64,000 bases of DNA. Origin: Auanema rhodensis. Taxonomy: Eukaryota; Nematoda; Chromadorea; Rhabditida; Rhabditidae. Where the stretch lies: the NCBI GenBank assembly GCA_964057225.1, contig OZ059895.1, positions 19,416,688-19,480,687 on the forward strand, given 5' to 3'. This document shows positions 1 through 14,375 of this stretch, in pieces; positions within the stretch are counted from its first letter, which is position 1; each line of letters begins with the position of its first letter. The notes under the pieces were generated by a model. It was not told the DNA's origin. It did no database searches and was given only the letters and a program-made list of their open reading frames with translations. Position numbers and translations under genes: made by a program.

Positions 1-3000
1 CGTGAAGCAAGTTACATACCAAGTGCACATCACGTGTACATTTAATTAGCATAAATTAAAGTTCACGTAAATATCAAAGTCATGGTTACCATGCACCAAT
101 ATCAATAAAAACTTGTTTTTAGACTAATATGGACATGGAGAATCTAATTTTGAAAACCGCATCTCTTCATCTTTCACGTGAAGCGAGTTACATACCAAGT
201 GCACATCACGTGTACACTTAATTAGCATAAATTAAAGTTCACGTAAATATCAAAGTCATGGTTACCATGCACCAATATCGATAAAAATTTGTTTTAAGAC
301 TAATATGGACATGAGAAATCTAATTTTGAAAACCGCATCTCTTCATCTTTCACGTGAAGCGAGTTACATACCAATTGCACATCACGTGTACATTTAATTA
401 GCATAAATTAAAGTTCACGTAAATTTCAAAGTCATGGTTAACATGCACCAATATCAATAAAAATTAGTTTTTAGACTAATATGGACATGGGGAATCTAAT
501 TTTGAAAACCGCATCTCTTTATCTTTCACGTGAAGCGAGTTACATACCAAGTGCACATCACGTGTACATTGAATTAGCATAAATTAAAGTTCACGTAAAT
601 ATCAAAGTCATGGTTACCATGCACCAATATCAATAAAAACTTGTTTTTAGACTAATATGGACATAGGGAATCTACATTTGAAAACCACATCTCTTTATCT
701 TTCACGTGAAGCGAGTTACATACCAAGTGCACATCACGTGTACATTTAATTAGCATAAATTAAAGTTCACGTAAATTTCAAAGTAATGGTTACCATGCAC
801 CAATATCAATAAAAATTTGTTTTAAGACTAATATGGACATGAGAAATCTATTTTTGAAAACCGCATCTCTTCATCTTTCACGTGAAGCAAGTTACATACC
901 AAGTGCACATCACGTGTACATTTAATTAGCATAAATTAAAGTTCACGTAAATTTCAAAGTAATGGTTACCATGCACCAATATCAATAAAAATTTGTTTTA
1001 AGACTAATATGGACATGAGAAATCTAATTTTGAAAACCGCATCTCTTCATCTTTCACGTGAAGCGAGTTACATACCAAGTGCACATCACGTGTACATTTA
1101 ATTAGCATAAATTAAAGTTCACGTAAATTTCAAAGTCATGGTTAACATGCACCAATATCAATAAAAATTAGTTTTTAGACTAATATGGACATGGGGAATC
1201 TAATTTTGAAAACCGCATCTCTTTATCTTTCACGTGAAGCGAGTTACATACCAAGTGCACATCACGTGTACATTTAATTAGCATAAATTAAGGTCACGTA
1301 AATATCAAAGTCATGGTTACCATGCATCAATATCAATCAAAATTTGTTTTAAGACTAATATGGACATGAGAAATCTATTTTTGAAAACCGCATCTCTTCA
1401 TCTTTCACGTGAAGCAAGTTACATACCAAGTGCACATCACGTGTACATTTAATTAGCATAAATTAAAGTTCACGTAAATATCAAAGTCATGGTTACCATG
1501 CACCAATATCGATAAAAATTTGTTTTAAGACTAATATGGACATGAGAAATCTAATTTTGAAAACCGCATCTCTTCATCTTTCACGTGAAGCGAGTTACAT
1601 ACCAAGTGCACATCACGTGTACATTTAATTAGCATAAATTAAAGTTCACGTAAATATCAAAGTCATGGTTACCATGCACCAATATCAATAAAAATTTGTT
1701 TTAAGACTAATATGGACATGGAGAATCTAATTTTGAAAACCGCATCTCTTCATCTTTCACGTGAAGCGAGTTACATACCAAGTGCACATCACGTGTACAC
1801 TTAATTAGCATAAATTAAAGTTCACGTAAATATCAAAGTCATGGTTACCATGCACCAATATCGATAAAAATTTGTTTTAAGACTAATATGGACATGAGAA
1901 ATCTAATTTTGAAAACCGCATCTCTTCATCTTTCACGTGAAGCGAGTTACATACCAATTGCACATCACGTGTACATTTAATTAGCATAAATTAAAGTTCA
2001 CGTAAATATCAAAGTCATGGTTACCATGCACCAATATCAATAAAAATTTGTTTTAAGACTAATATGGACATGGAGAATCTAATTTTGAAAACCGCATCTC
2101 TTCATCTTTCACGTGAAGCGAGTTACATACCAAGTGCACATCACGTGTACACTTAATTAGCATAAATTAAAGTTCACGTAAATATCAAAGTCATGGTTAC
2201 CATGCACCAATATCGATAAAAATTTGTTTTAAGACTAATATGGACATGAGAAATCTAATTTTGAAAACCGCATCTCTTCATCTTTCACGTGAAGCGAGTT
2301 ACATACCAATTGCACATCACGTGTACATTTAATTAGCATAAATTAAAGTTCACGTAAATTTCAAAGTCATGGTTAACATGCACCAATATCAATAAAAATT
2401 AGTTTTTAGACTAATATGGACATGGGGAATCTAATTTTGAAAACCGCATCTCTTTATCTTTCACGTGAAGCGAGTTACATACCAAGTGCACATCACGTGT
2501 ACATTGAATTAGCATAAATTAAAGTTCACATAAATTTCAAAGTCATGGTTACCATGCACCAATATCAATAAAAACTTGTTTTTAGACTAATATGGACATA
2601 GGGAATCTACATTTGAAAACCACATCTCTTTATCTTTCACGTGAAGCGAGTTACATACCAAGTGCACATCACGTGTACATTTAATTAGCATAAATTAAAG
2701 TTCACGTAAATTTCAAAGTAATGGTTACCATGCACCAATATCAATAAAAATTTGTTTTAAGACTAATATGGACATGAGAAATCTATTTTTGAAAACCGCA
2801 TCTCTTCATCTTTCACGTGAAGCAAGTTACATACCAAGTGCACATCACGTGTACATTTAATTAGCATAAATTAAAGTTCACGTAAATTTCAAAGTCATGG
2901 TTACCATGCACTAATATCAATAAAAATTTGTTTTTAGACTAATATGGACATGGGGAATCTATTTTTGAAAACCGCATCTCTTCATCTTTCACGTGAAGCG

Positions 3001-3516
3001 AGTTACATACCAAGTGCACATCACGTGTACACTTAATTAGCATAAATTAAAGTTCACGTAAATTTCAAAGTCATGGTTAACATGCACCAATATCAATAAA
3101 AATTTGTTTTTAGACTAATATGGACATGGGGAATCTAATTTTGAAAACCGCATCTCTTTATCTTTCACGTGAAGCGAGTTACATACCAAGTGCACATCAC
3201 GTGTACATTTAATTAGCATAAATTAAGGTCACGTAAATATCAAAGTCATGGTTACCATGCACCAATATCAATCAAAATTTGTTTTAAGACTAATATGGAC
3301 ATGAGAAATCTATTTTTGAAAACCGCATCTCTTCATCTTTCACGTGAAGCAAGTTACATACCAAGTGCACATCACGTGTACATTTAATTAGCATAAATTA
3401 AAGTTCACGTAAATTTCAAAGTCATGGTTACCATGCACCAATATCAATAAAAACTTGTTTTTAGACTAATATGGACATGGAGAATCTAATTTTGAAAACC
3501 GCATCTCTTCATCTTT

Positions 3517-3691
3517 CACGTGAAGCGAGTTACATACCAAGTGCACATCACGTGTACACTTAATTAGCATAAATTAAAGTTCACGTAAATTTCAAAGTTA
3601 TGGTTAACATGCACCAATATCGATAAAAGTTTTTTTTAGACTAATATGGACATGGGGAATTTAATTTTGGAAACCGCATCTCTTTCTCTTT
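3517..3691 (+). repeat. Rare 175-bp monomer with eight-T run, first copy
   Basis: This unit combines AAAAGTTTTTTTTAG, GGGAATTTAATTTTGG and TCTTTCTCTTTGACGTG, which departs at several positions from its neighbours. The same combination recurs once at 19690-19864. This copy has ATCGATAAAA, the sector A form, whereas the second has ATCAATAAAA. The following box 1 is GACGTG, not CACGTG. It may be a link between the two sectors. Confidence 0.7.
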
Positions 3692-4239
3692 GACGTGAAG
3701 CGAGTTACATACCAAGTGCACATCACGTGTACATTTAATTAGCATAAATTAAAGTTCACGTAAATTTCAAAGTCATGGTTACCATGCACCAATATCAATA
3801 AAAACTTGTTTTTAGACTAATATGGACATGGGGAATCTAATTTTGAAAACCGCATCTCTTTATCTTTCACGTGAAGCGAGTTACATACCAAGTGCACATC
3901 ACGTGTACATTTAATTAGCATAAATTAAGGTCACGTAAATATCAAAGTCATGGTTACCATGCACCAATATCAATCAAAATTTGTTTTAAGACTAATATGG
4001 ACATGAGAAATCTATTTTTGAAAACCGCATCTCTTCATCTTTCACGTGAAGCAAGTTACATAGCAAGTGCACATCACGTGTACATTTAATTAGCATAAAT
4101 TAAAGTTCACGTAAATATCAAAGTCATGGTTACCATGCACCAATATCGATAAAAATTGGTTTGAGACTAATATGGACATGAGAAATCTAATTTTGAAAAC
4201 CGCATCTCTTCATCTTTCACGTGAAGCGAGTTACATACC

Positions 4240-5167
4240 AAGTGCACATCACGTGTACATTTAATTAGCATAAATTAAAGTTCACGTAAATTTCAAAGTC
4301 ATGGTTACCATGCACCAATACCAATACTAATTTGTTTTTAGACTAATATGGACATGGGGAATCTAATTTTGAAAACCGCATCTCTTTTTCTTTCACGTGA
4401 AGCGAGTTACATACCAAGTGCACATCATGTGTACACTTAATAAGCATAAATTAAAGTTCACGTAAATTTCAAAGTCATGGTTACCATGCACCAAAATCAA
4501 TAAAAATTTGTTTTTAGACTAATATGGACATGGGGAATCTAATTTTGGAAACCGCATCTCTTCATCTTTCACGTGAAGCCAGTTACATACCAAGTGCACA
4601 TCACGTGTACATTTAATTAGCATAAATTAAAGTTCACGTAAATTTCAAAGTCATGGTTACCATGCACCAATATCAATAAAAATTTGTTTTTAGACTAATA
4701 TGGACATGGGGAATCTATTTTTGAAAACCGCATCTCTTCATCTTTCACGTGAAGCGAGTTACATACCAAGTGCACATCACGTGTACACTTAATTAGCATA
4801 AATTAAAGTTCACGTAAATTTCAAAGTCATGGTTAACATGCACCAATATCAATAAAAATTTGTTTTTAGACTAATATGGACATGGGGAATCTAATTTTGA
4901 AAATCGCATCTCTTTATCTTTCACGTGAAGCGAGTTACATACCAAGTGCACAACACGTGTACATTTAATTAGCATAAATTAAGGTCACGTAAATATCAAA
5001 GTCATGGTTACCATGCACCAATATCAATCAAAATTTGTTTTAAGACTAATATGGACATGAGAAATCTATTTTTGAAAACCGCATCTCTTCATCTTTCACG
5101 TGAAGCAAGTTACATACCAAGTGCACATCACGTGTACATTTAATTAGCATAAATTAAAGTTCACGTA
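4240..5167 (+). repeat. Five-monomer block, copy 1 (partner 9514-10440)
   Basis: This block matches 9514-10440 at an offset of 5274 (5273 after a one-T deletion in the partner). Shared rare markers are ACCAATACTAATTTG (4319/9593), CATCATGTGTAC (4423/9697), TTAATAAGC, CCAAAATCAATAA and AAGCCAG (4577/9850). The partner differs by GAAAACC for GGAAACC and by GTGTAC for GTGCAC near its right end. It is a dispersed segmental duplication inside the array. Confidence 0.75.
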
Positions 5168-5976
5168 AATATCAAAGTCATGGTTACCATGCACCAATAT
5201 CGATAAAAATTTGTTTTAAGACTAATATGGACATGAGAAATCTAATTTTGAAAACCGCATCTCTTCATCTTTCACGTGAAGCGAGTTACATACCAAGTGC
5301 ACATCACGTGTACATTTAATTAGCATAAATTAAAGTTCACGTAAATTTCAAAGTCATGGTTACCATGCACCAATATCAATAAAAACTTGTTTTTAGACTA
5401 ATATGGACATAGGGAATCTACATTTGAAAACCACATCTCTTTATCTTTCACGTGAAGCGAGTTACATACCAAGTGCACATCACGTGTACATTTAATTAGC
5501 ATAAATTAAAGTTCACGTAAATTTCAAAGTAATGGTTACCATGCACCAATATCAATAAAAATTTGTTTTAAGACTAATATGGACATGAGAAATCTATTTT
5601 TGAAAACCGCATCTCTTCATCTTTCACGTGAAGCAAGTTACATACCAAGTGCACATCACGTGTACATTTAATTAGCATAAATTAAAGTTCACGTAAATTT
5701 CAAAGTCATGGTTACCATGCACCAATATCAATAAAAATTTGTTTTAAGACTAATATGGACATGAGAAATCTAATTTTGAAAACCGCATCTCTTCATCTTT
5801 CACGTGAAGCGAGTTACATACCAAGTGCACATCACGTGTACATTTAATTAGCATAAATTAAAGTTCACGTAAATTTCAAAGTCATGGTTAACATGCACCA
5901 ATATCAATAAAAATTAGTTTTTAGACTAATATGGACATGGGGAATCTAATTTTGAAAACCGCATCTCTTTATCTTT

Positions 5977-7029
5977 CACGTGAAGCGAGTTACATACCAA
6001 GTGCACATCACGTGTACATTTAATTAGCATTAATTAAGGTCACGTAAATATCAAAGTCATGGTTACCATGCATCAATATCAATCAAAATTTGTTTTAAGA
6101 CTAATATGGACATGAGAAATCTATTTTTGAAAACCGCATCTCTTCATCTTTCACGTGAAGCAAGTTACATACCAAGTGCACATCACGTGTACATTTAATT
6201 AGCATAAATTAAAGTTCACGTAAATATCAAAGTCATGGTTACCATGCACCAATATCGATAAAAATTTGTTTTAAGACTAATATGGACATGAGAAATCTAA
6301 TTTTGAAAACCGCATCTCTTCATCTTTCACGTGAAGCGAGTTACATACCAAGTGCACATCACGTGTACATTTAATTAGCATAAATTAAGGTCACGTAAAT
6401 ATCAAAGTCATGGTTACCATGCATCAATATCAATCAAAATTTGTTTTAAGACTAATATGGACATGAGAAATCTATTTTTGAAAACCGCATCTCTTCATCT
6501 TTCACGTGAAGCAAGTTACATACCAAGTGCACATCACGTGTACATTTAATTAGCATAAATTAAAGTTCACGTAAATATCAAAGTCATGGTTACCATGCAC
6601 CAATATCGATAAAAATTAGTTTTTAGACTAATATGGACATGGGGAATCTAATTTTGAAAACCGCATCTCTTTATCTTTCACGTGAAGCGAGTTACATACC
6701 AAGTGCACATCACGTGTACATTTAATTAGCATAAATTAAGGTCACGTAAATATCAAAGTCATGGTTACCATGCATCAATATCAATCAAAATTTGTTTTAA
6801 GACTAATATGGACATGAGAAATCTATTTTTGAAAACCGCATCTCTTCATCTTTCACGTGAAGCAAGTTACATACCAAGTGCACATCACGTGTACATTTAA
6901 TTAGCATAAATTAAAGTTCACGTAAATATCAAAGTCATGGTTACCATGCACCAATATCGATAAAAATTTGTTTTAAGACTAATATGGACATGAGAAATCT
7001 AATTTTGAAAACCGCATCTCTTCATCTTT
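5977..7029 (+). repeat. 351-bp dimer repeat, three copies
   Basis: A 175-bp monomer carrying AAGGTCACG and ATCAATCAAAA alternates with a 176-bp monomer carrying AAGCAAG and ATCGATAAAA. The AAGG marker falls at 6036, 6387 and 6738, exactly 351 bp apart. The dimer resumes at 7441 and 7792 after one 703-bp gap in which the marked monomer is replaced by the CTACATTTG type. The first unit has a private change, GCATTAATT instead of GCATAAATT. Confidence 0.85.
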
Positions 7030-7204
7030 CACGTGAAGCGAGTTACATACCAAGTGCACATCACGTGTACATTTAATTAGCATAAATTAAAGTTCACGTA
7101 AATTTCAAAGTCATGGTTACCATGCACCAATATCAATAAAAACTTGTTTTTAGACTAATATGGACATAGGGAATCTACATTTGAAAACCACATCTCTTTA
7201 TCTT

Positions 7205-10200
7205 TCACGTGAAGCAAGTTACATACCAAGTGCACATCACGTGTACATTTAATTAGCATAAATTAAAGTTCACGTAAATATCAAAGTCATGGTTACCATG
7301 CACCAATATCGATAAAAATTTGTTTTAAGACTAATATGGACATGAGAAATCTAATTTTGAAAACCGCATCTCTTCATCTTTCACGTGAAGCGAGTTACAT
7401 ACCAAGTGCACATCACGTGTACATTTAATTAGCATAAATTAAGGTCACGTAAATATCAAAGTCATGGTTACCATGCATCAATATCAATCAAAATTTGTTT
7501 TAAGACTAATATGGACATGAGAAATCTATTTTTGAAAACCGCATCTCTTCATCTTTCACGTGAAGCAAGTTACATACCAAGTGCACATCACGTGTACATT
7601 TAATTAGCATAAATTAAAGTTCACGTAAATATCAAAGTCATGGTTACCATGCACCAATATCGATAAAAATTAGTTTTAAGACTAATATGGACATGGGGAA
7701 TCTAATTTTGAAAACCGCATCTCTTTATCTTTCACGTGAAGCGAGTTACATACCAAGTGCACATCACGTGTACATTTAATTAGCATAAATTAAGGTCACG
7801 TAAATATCAAAGTCATGGTTACCATGCATCAATATCAATCAAAATTTGTTTTAAGACTAATATGGACATGAGAAATCTATTTTTGAAAACCGCATCTCTT
7901 CATCTTTCACGTGAAGCAAGTTACATACCAAGTGCACATCACGTGTACATTTAATTAGCATAAATTAAAGTTCACGTAAATATCAAAGTCATGGTTACCA
8001 TGCACCAATATCGATAAAAATTTGTTTTAAGACTAATATGGACATGAGAAATCTAATTTTGAAAACCGCATCTCTTCATCTTTCACGTGAAGCGAGTTAC
8101 ATACCAAGTGCACATCACGTGTACATTTAATTAGCATAAATTAAAGTTCACGTAAATTTCAAAGTCATGGTTACCATGCACCAATATCAATAAAAACTTG
8201 TTTTTAGACTAATATGGACATAGGGAATCTACATTTGAAAACCACATCTCTTTATCTTTCACGTGAAGCGAGTTACATACCAAGTGCACATCACGTGTAC
8301 ATTTAATTAGCATAAATTAAAGTTCACGTAAATTTCAAAGTAATGGTTACCATGCACCAATATCAATAAAAATTTGTTTTAAGACTAATATGGACATGAG
8401 AAATCTATTTTTGAAAACCGCGTCTCTTCATCTTTCACGTGAAGCAAGTTACATACCAAGTGCACATCACGTGTACATTTAATTAGCATAAATTAAAGTT
8501 CACGTAAATATCAAAGTCATGGTTACCATGCACCAATATCAATAAAAACTTGTTTTTAGACTAATATGGACATGGAGAATCTAATTTTGAAAACCGCATC
8601 TCTTCATCTTTCACGTGAAGCGAGTTACATACCAAGTGCACATCACGTGTACACTTAATTAGCATAAATTAAAGTTCACGTAAATATCAAAGTCATGGTT
8701 ACCATGCACCAATATCGATAAAAATTTGTTTTAAGACTAATATGGACATGAGAAATCTAATTTTGAAAACCGCATCTCTTCATCTTTCACGTGAAGCGAG
8801 TTACATACCAAGTGCACATCACGTGTACATTTAATTAGCATAAATTAAAGTTCACGTAAATTTCAAAGTCATGGTTAACATGCACCAATATCAATAAAAA
8901 TTAGTTTTTAGACTAATATGGACATGGGGAATCTAATTTTGAAAACCGCATCTCTTTATCTTTCACGTGAAGCGAGTTACATACCAAGTGCACATCACGT
9001 GTACATTGAATTAGCATAAATTAAAGTTCACATAAATTTCAAAGTCATGGTTACCATGCACCAATATCAATAAAAACTTGTTTTTAGACTAATATGGACA
9101 TAGGGAATCTACATTTGAAAACCACATCTCTTTATCTTTCACGTGAAGCGAGTTACATACCAAGTGCACATCACGTGTACATTTAATTAGCATAAATTAA
9201 AGTTCACGTAAATTTCAAAGTCATGGTTACCATGCACCAATATCAATAAAAATTTGTTTTTAGACTAATATGGACATGGGGAATCTATTTTTGAAAACCG
9301 CATCTCTTCATCTTTCACGTGAAGCGAGTTACATACCAAGTGCACATCACGTGTACACTTAATTAGCATAAATTAAAGTTCACGTAAATTTCAAAGTCAT
9401 GGTTACCATGCACCAATATCAATCAAAATTTGTTTTAAGACTAATATGGACATGAGAAATCTATTTTTGAAAACCGCATCTCTTCATCTTTCACGTGAAG
9501 CAAGTTACATACCAAGTGTACATCACGTGTACATTTAATTAGCATAAATTAAAGTTCACGTAAATTTTAAAGTCATGGTTACCATGCACCAATACCAATA
9601 CTAATTTGTTTTTAGACTAATATGGACATGGGGAATCTAATTTTGAAAACCGCATCTCTTTTTCTTTCACGTGAAGCGAGTTACATACCAAGTGCACATC
9701 ATGTGTACACTTAATAAGCATAAATTAAAGTTCACGTAAATTTCAAAGTCATGGTTACCATGCACCAAAATCAATAAAAATTTTTTTTAGACTAATATGG
9801 ACATGGGGAATCTAATTTTGAAAACCGCATCTCTTCATCTTTCACGTGAAGCCAGTTACATACCAAGTGCACATCACGTGTACATTTAATTAGCATAAAT
9901 TAAAGTTCACGTAAATTTCAAAGTCATGGTTACCATGCACCAATATCAATAAAAATTTGTTTTTAGACTAATATGGACATGGGGAATCTATTTTTGAAAA
10001 CCGCATCTCTTCATCTTTCACGTGAAGCGAGTTACATACCAAGTGCACATCACGTGTACACTTAATTAGCATAAATTAAAGTTCACGTAAATTTCAAAGT
10101 CATGGTTAACATGCACCAATATCAATAAAAATTTGTTTTTAGACTAATATGGACATGGGGAATCTAATTTTGAAAACCGCATCTCTTTATCTTTCACGTG

Positions 10201-10768
10201 AAGCGAGTTACATACCAAGTGCACATCACGTGTACATTTAATTAGCATAAATTAAGGTCACGTAAATATCAAAGTCATGGTTACCATGCACCAATATCAA
10301 TCAAAATTTGTTTTAAGACTAATATGGACATGAGAAATCTATTTTTGAAAACCGCATCTCTTTATCTTTCACGTGAAGCAAGTTACATACCAAGTGTACA
10401 TCACGTGTACATTTAATTAGCATAAATTAAAGTTCACGTAAATTTCAAAGTCATGGTTACCATGCACCAATATCAATAAAAACTTGTTTTTAGACTAATA
10501 TGGACATGGAGAATCTAATTTTGAAAACCGCATCTCTTCATCTTTCACGTGAAGCGAGTTACATACCAAGTGCACATCACGTGTACACTTATTTAGCATA
10601 AATTAAAGTTCACGTAAATTTCAAAGTTATGGTTAACATGCACCAATATCGATAAAAATTTGTTTTAAGACTAATATGGACATGAGAAATCTAATTTTGA
10701 AAACCGCATCTCTTCATCTTTCATGTGAAGCGAGTTACATACCAAGTGCACATCACGTGTACACTTAA
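7205..10768 (+). repeat. 3.56-kb segmental duplication, copy 1 (partner 15292-18856)
   Basis: About 20 monomers match 15292-18856 at an offset of 8087, then 8088 after a one-base deletion near 9785. Markers at fixed offset are AAGG at 7441/15528, CGCGTCTC at 8421/16508, ACATTGAATT at 9003/17090, CATGTG at 9700/17787, GCCAG at 9851/17939, AGTGTAC at 10393/18481 and TCATGTG at 10721/18809. I noticed a few single-base differences, such as TTTTAAG/TTTTTAG near 7676 and AAGCATAA/AAGTATAA near 9720. Confidence 0.85.
9514..10440 (+). repeat. Five-monomer block, copy 2 (partner 4240-5167)
   Basis: This is the second copy of the block described at 4240. It is also contained in the larger duplication 7205-10768, so the same rare-marker cluster occurs a third time at about 17601-18528. 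The three copies place it as an older unit that moved as part of a longer segment. Confidence 0.75.
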
Positions 10769-11565
10769 TTAGCATAAATTAAAGTTCACGTAAATTTCAA
10801 AGTTATGGTTAACATGCACCAATATCGATAAAAATTTGTTTTAAGACTAATATGGACATGAGAAATCTAATTTTGAAAACCGCATCTCTTCATCTTTCAC
10901 GTGAAGCGAGTTACATACCATGTGCACATCACGTGTACATTTAATTAGCATAAATTAAAGTTCACGTAAATTTCAAAGTCATGGTTACCATGCACCAATA
11001 TCAATAAAAACTTGTTTTTAGACTAATATGGACATGGAGAATCTAATTTTGAAAACCGCATCTCTTCATCTTTCACGTGAAGCGAGTTACATACCAAGTG
11101 CACATCACGTGTACACTTATTTAGCATAAATTAAAGTTCACGTAAATTTCAAAGTTATGGTTAACATGCACCAATATCGATAAAAATTTGTTTTAAGACT
11201 AATATGGACATGAGAAATCTAATTTTGAAAACCGCATCTCTTCATCTTTCATGTGAAGCGAGTTACATACCAAGTGCACATCACGTGTACACTTAATTAG
11301 CATAAATTAAAGTTCACGTAAATTTCAAAGTTATGGTTAACATGCACCAATATCGATAAAAATTTGTTTTAAGACTAATATGGACATGAGAAATCTAATT
11401 TTGAAAACCGCATCTCTTCATCTTTCACGTGAAGCGAGTTACATACCATGTGCACATCACGTGTACATTTAATTAGCATAAATTAAAGTTCACGTAAATT
11501 TCAAAGTCATGGTTACCATGCACCAATATCAATAAAAACTTGTTTTTAGACTAATATGGACATGG
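10397..11565 (+). repeat. 528-bp trimer tandem repeat, about 2.2 copies
   Basis: Three monomers are repeated in tandem at exactly 528 bp. Markers are TCATGTG at 10721 and 11249, and ACCATGTGCAC at 10918 and 11446. The left match fails at AAGTGTAC against ATGTGCAC, and the right match fails at GGAGAAT against GGGGAAT near 11566. The second copy of the large duplication (near 18481-18856) has only one round of this trimer, so the trimer arose after, or was lost from, one branch. Confidence 0.8.
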
Positions 11566-12090
11566 GGAATCTAATTTTGAAAACCGCATCTCTTTATCTT
11601 TCACGTGAAGCGAGTTACATACCAAGTGCACATCACGTGTACATTTAATTAGCATAAATTAAGGTCACGTAAATATCAAAGTCATGGTTACCATGCACCA
11701 ATATCAATCAAAATTTGTTTTAAGACTAATATGGACATGAGAAATCTATTTTTGAAAACCGCATCTCTTCATCTTTCACGTGAAGCAAGTTACATACCAA
11801 GTGCACATCACGTGTACATTTAATTAGCATAAATTAAAGTTCACGTAAATATCAAAGTCATGGTTACCATGCACCAATATCGATAAAAATTTGTTTTAAG
11901 ACTAATATGGACATGAGAAATCTAATTTTGAAAACCGCATCTCTTCATCTTTCACGTGAAGCGAGTTACATACCAAGTGGACATCACGTGTACATTTAAT
12001 TAGCATAAATTAAAGTTCACGTAAATTTCAAAGTCATGGTTACCATGCACCAATATCAATAAAAACTTGTTTTTAGACTAATATGGACAT

Positions 12091-14375
12091 AGGGAATCTA
12101 CATTTGAAAACCACATCTCTTTATCTTTCACGTGAAGCGAGTTACATACCAAGTGCACATCACGTGTACATTTAATTAGCATAAATTAAAGTTCACGTAA
12201 ATTTCAAAGTAATGGTTACCATGCACCAATATCAATAAAAATTTGTTTTAAGACTAATATGGACATGATAAATCTATTTTTGAAAACCGCATCTCTTCAT
12301 CTTTCACGTGAAGCAAGTTACATACCAAGTGCACATCACGTGTACATTTAATTAGCATAAATTAAAGTTCACGTAAATTTCAAAGTCATGGTTACCATGC
12401 ACCAATATCAATAAAAACTTGTTTTTAGACTAATATGGACATGGAGAATCTAATTTTGAAAACCGCATCTCTTCATCTTTCACGTGAAGCGAGTTACATA
12501 CCAAGTGCACATCACGTGTACACTTAATTAGCATAAATTAAAGTTCACGTAAATTTCAAAGTTATGGTTAACATGCACCAATATCGATAAAAATTTGTTT
12601 TAAGACTAATATGGACATGAGAAATCTAATTTTGAAAACCGCATCTCTTCATCTTTCACGTGAAGCGAGTTACATACCAAGTGCACATCACGTGTACATT
12701 TAATTAGCATAAATTAAAGTTCACGTAAATTTCAAAGTCATGGTTAACATGCACCAATATCAATAAAAATTAGTTTTTAGACTAATATGGACATGGGGAA
12801 TCTAATTTTGAAAACCGCATCTCTTTATCTTTCACGTGAAGCGAGTTACATACCAAGTGCACATCACGTGTACATTTAATTAGCATAAATTAAGGTCACG
12901 TAAATATCAAAGTCATGGTTACCATGCATCAATATCAATCAAAATTTGTTTTAAGACTAATATGGACATGAGAAATCTATTTTTGAAAACCGTATCTCTT
13001 CATCTTTCACGTGAAGAAAGTTACATACCAAGTGCACATCACGTGTACATTTAATTAGCATAAATTAAAGTTCACGTAAATATCAAAGTCATGGTTACCA
13101 TGCACCAATATCGATAAAAATTTGTTTTAAGACTAATATGGACATGAGAAATCTAATTTTGAAAACCGCATCTCTTCATCTTTCACGTGAAGCGAGTTAC
13201 ATACCAAGTGCACATCACGTGTACATTTAATTAGCATAAATTAAGGTCACGTAAATATCAAAGTCATGGTTACCATGCATCAATATCAATCAAAATTTGT
13301 TTTAAGACTAATATGGACATGAGAAATCTATTTTTGAAAACCGCATCTCTTCATCTTTCACGTGAAGCAAGTTACATACCAAGTGCACATCACGTGTACA
13401 TTTAATTAGCATAAATTAAAGTTCACGTAAATATCAAAGTCATGGTTACCATGCACCAATATCGATAAAAATTAGTTTTTAGACTAATATGGACATGGGG
13501 AATCTAATTTTGAAAACCGCATCTCTTTATCTTTCACGTGAAGCGAGTTACATACCAAGTGCACATCACGTGTACATTTAATTAGCATAAATTAAGGTCA
13601 CGTAAATATCAAAGTCATGGTTACCATGCATCAATATCAATCAAAATTTGTTTTAAGACTAATATGGACATGAGAAATCTATTTTTGAAAACCGCATCTC
13701 TTCATCTTTCACGTGAAGCAAGTTACATACCAAGTGCACATCACGTGTACATTTAATTAGCATAAATTAAAGTTCACGTAAATATCAAAGTCATGGTTAC
13801 CATGCACCAATATCGATAAAAATTTGTTTTAAGACTAATATGGACATGAGAAATCTAATTTTGAAAACCGCATCTCTTCATCTTTCACGTGAAGCGAGTT
13901 ACATACCAAGTGCACATCACGTGTACATTTAATTAGCATAAATTAAAGTTCACGTAAATTTCAAAGTCATGGTTACCATGCACCAATATCAATAAAAACT
14001 TGTTTTTAGACTAATATGGACATAGGGAATCTACATTTGAAAACCACATCTCTTTATCTTTCACGTGAAGCGAGTTACATACCAAGTGCACATCACGTGT
14101 ACATTTAATAAGCATAAATTAAAGTTCACGTAAATTTCAAAGTAATGGTTACCATGCACCAATATCAATAAAAATTTGTTTTAAGACTAATATGGACATG
14201 AGAAATCTTCTTTTGAAAACCGCGTCTCTTCATCTTTCACGTGAAGCAAGTTACATACCAAGTGCACATCACGTGTACATTTAATTAGCATAAATTAAAG
14301 TTCACGTAAATATGAAAGTCATGGTTACCATGCACCAATATCAATAAAAACTTGTTTTTAGACTAATATGGACAT
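12091..14375 (+). repeat. 2,285-bp 13-monomer tandem duplication, unit 1
   Basis: Thirteen monomers, three of them 175 bp, give 2285 bp. Matching markers in unit 2 are GATAAATCT at 12267/14552, AAGG at 12892/15177, 13243/15528 and 13594/15879, and CGCGTCTC at 14223/16508. Private changes in this unit include CCGTATC (12991), GAAGAAAG (about 13014), TTAATAAGC (14105) and ATCTTCTTTTG (14206). The breakpoint sits in ATGGACAT-AGGG; ambiguity extends left to about 12030. Confidence 0.85.
12833..13885 (+). repeat. 351-bp dimer repeat inside 13-mer unit 1, three copies
   Basis: This is the same dimer as at 5977-7029, with the AAGGTCACG marker at 12892, 13243 and 13594. One AAGCAAG monomer here reads AAGAAAG. 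It is the internal substructure of the 2285-bp unit and explains why that unit is three bases short of 13 x 176. Confidence 0.82.
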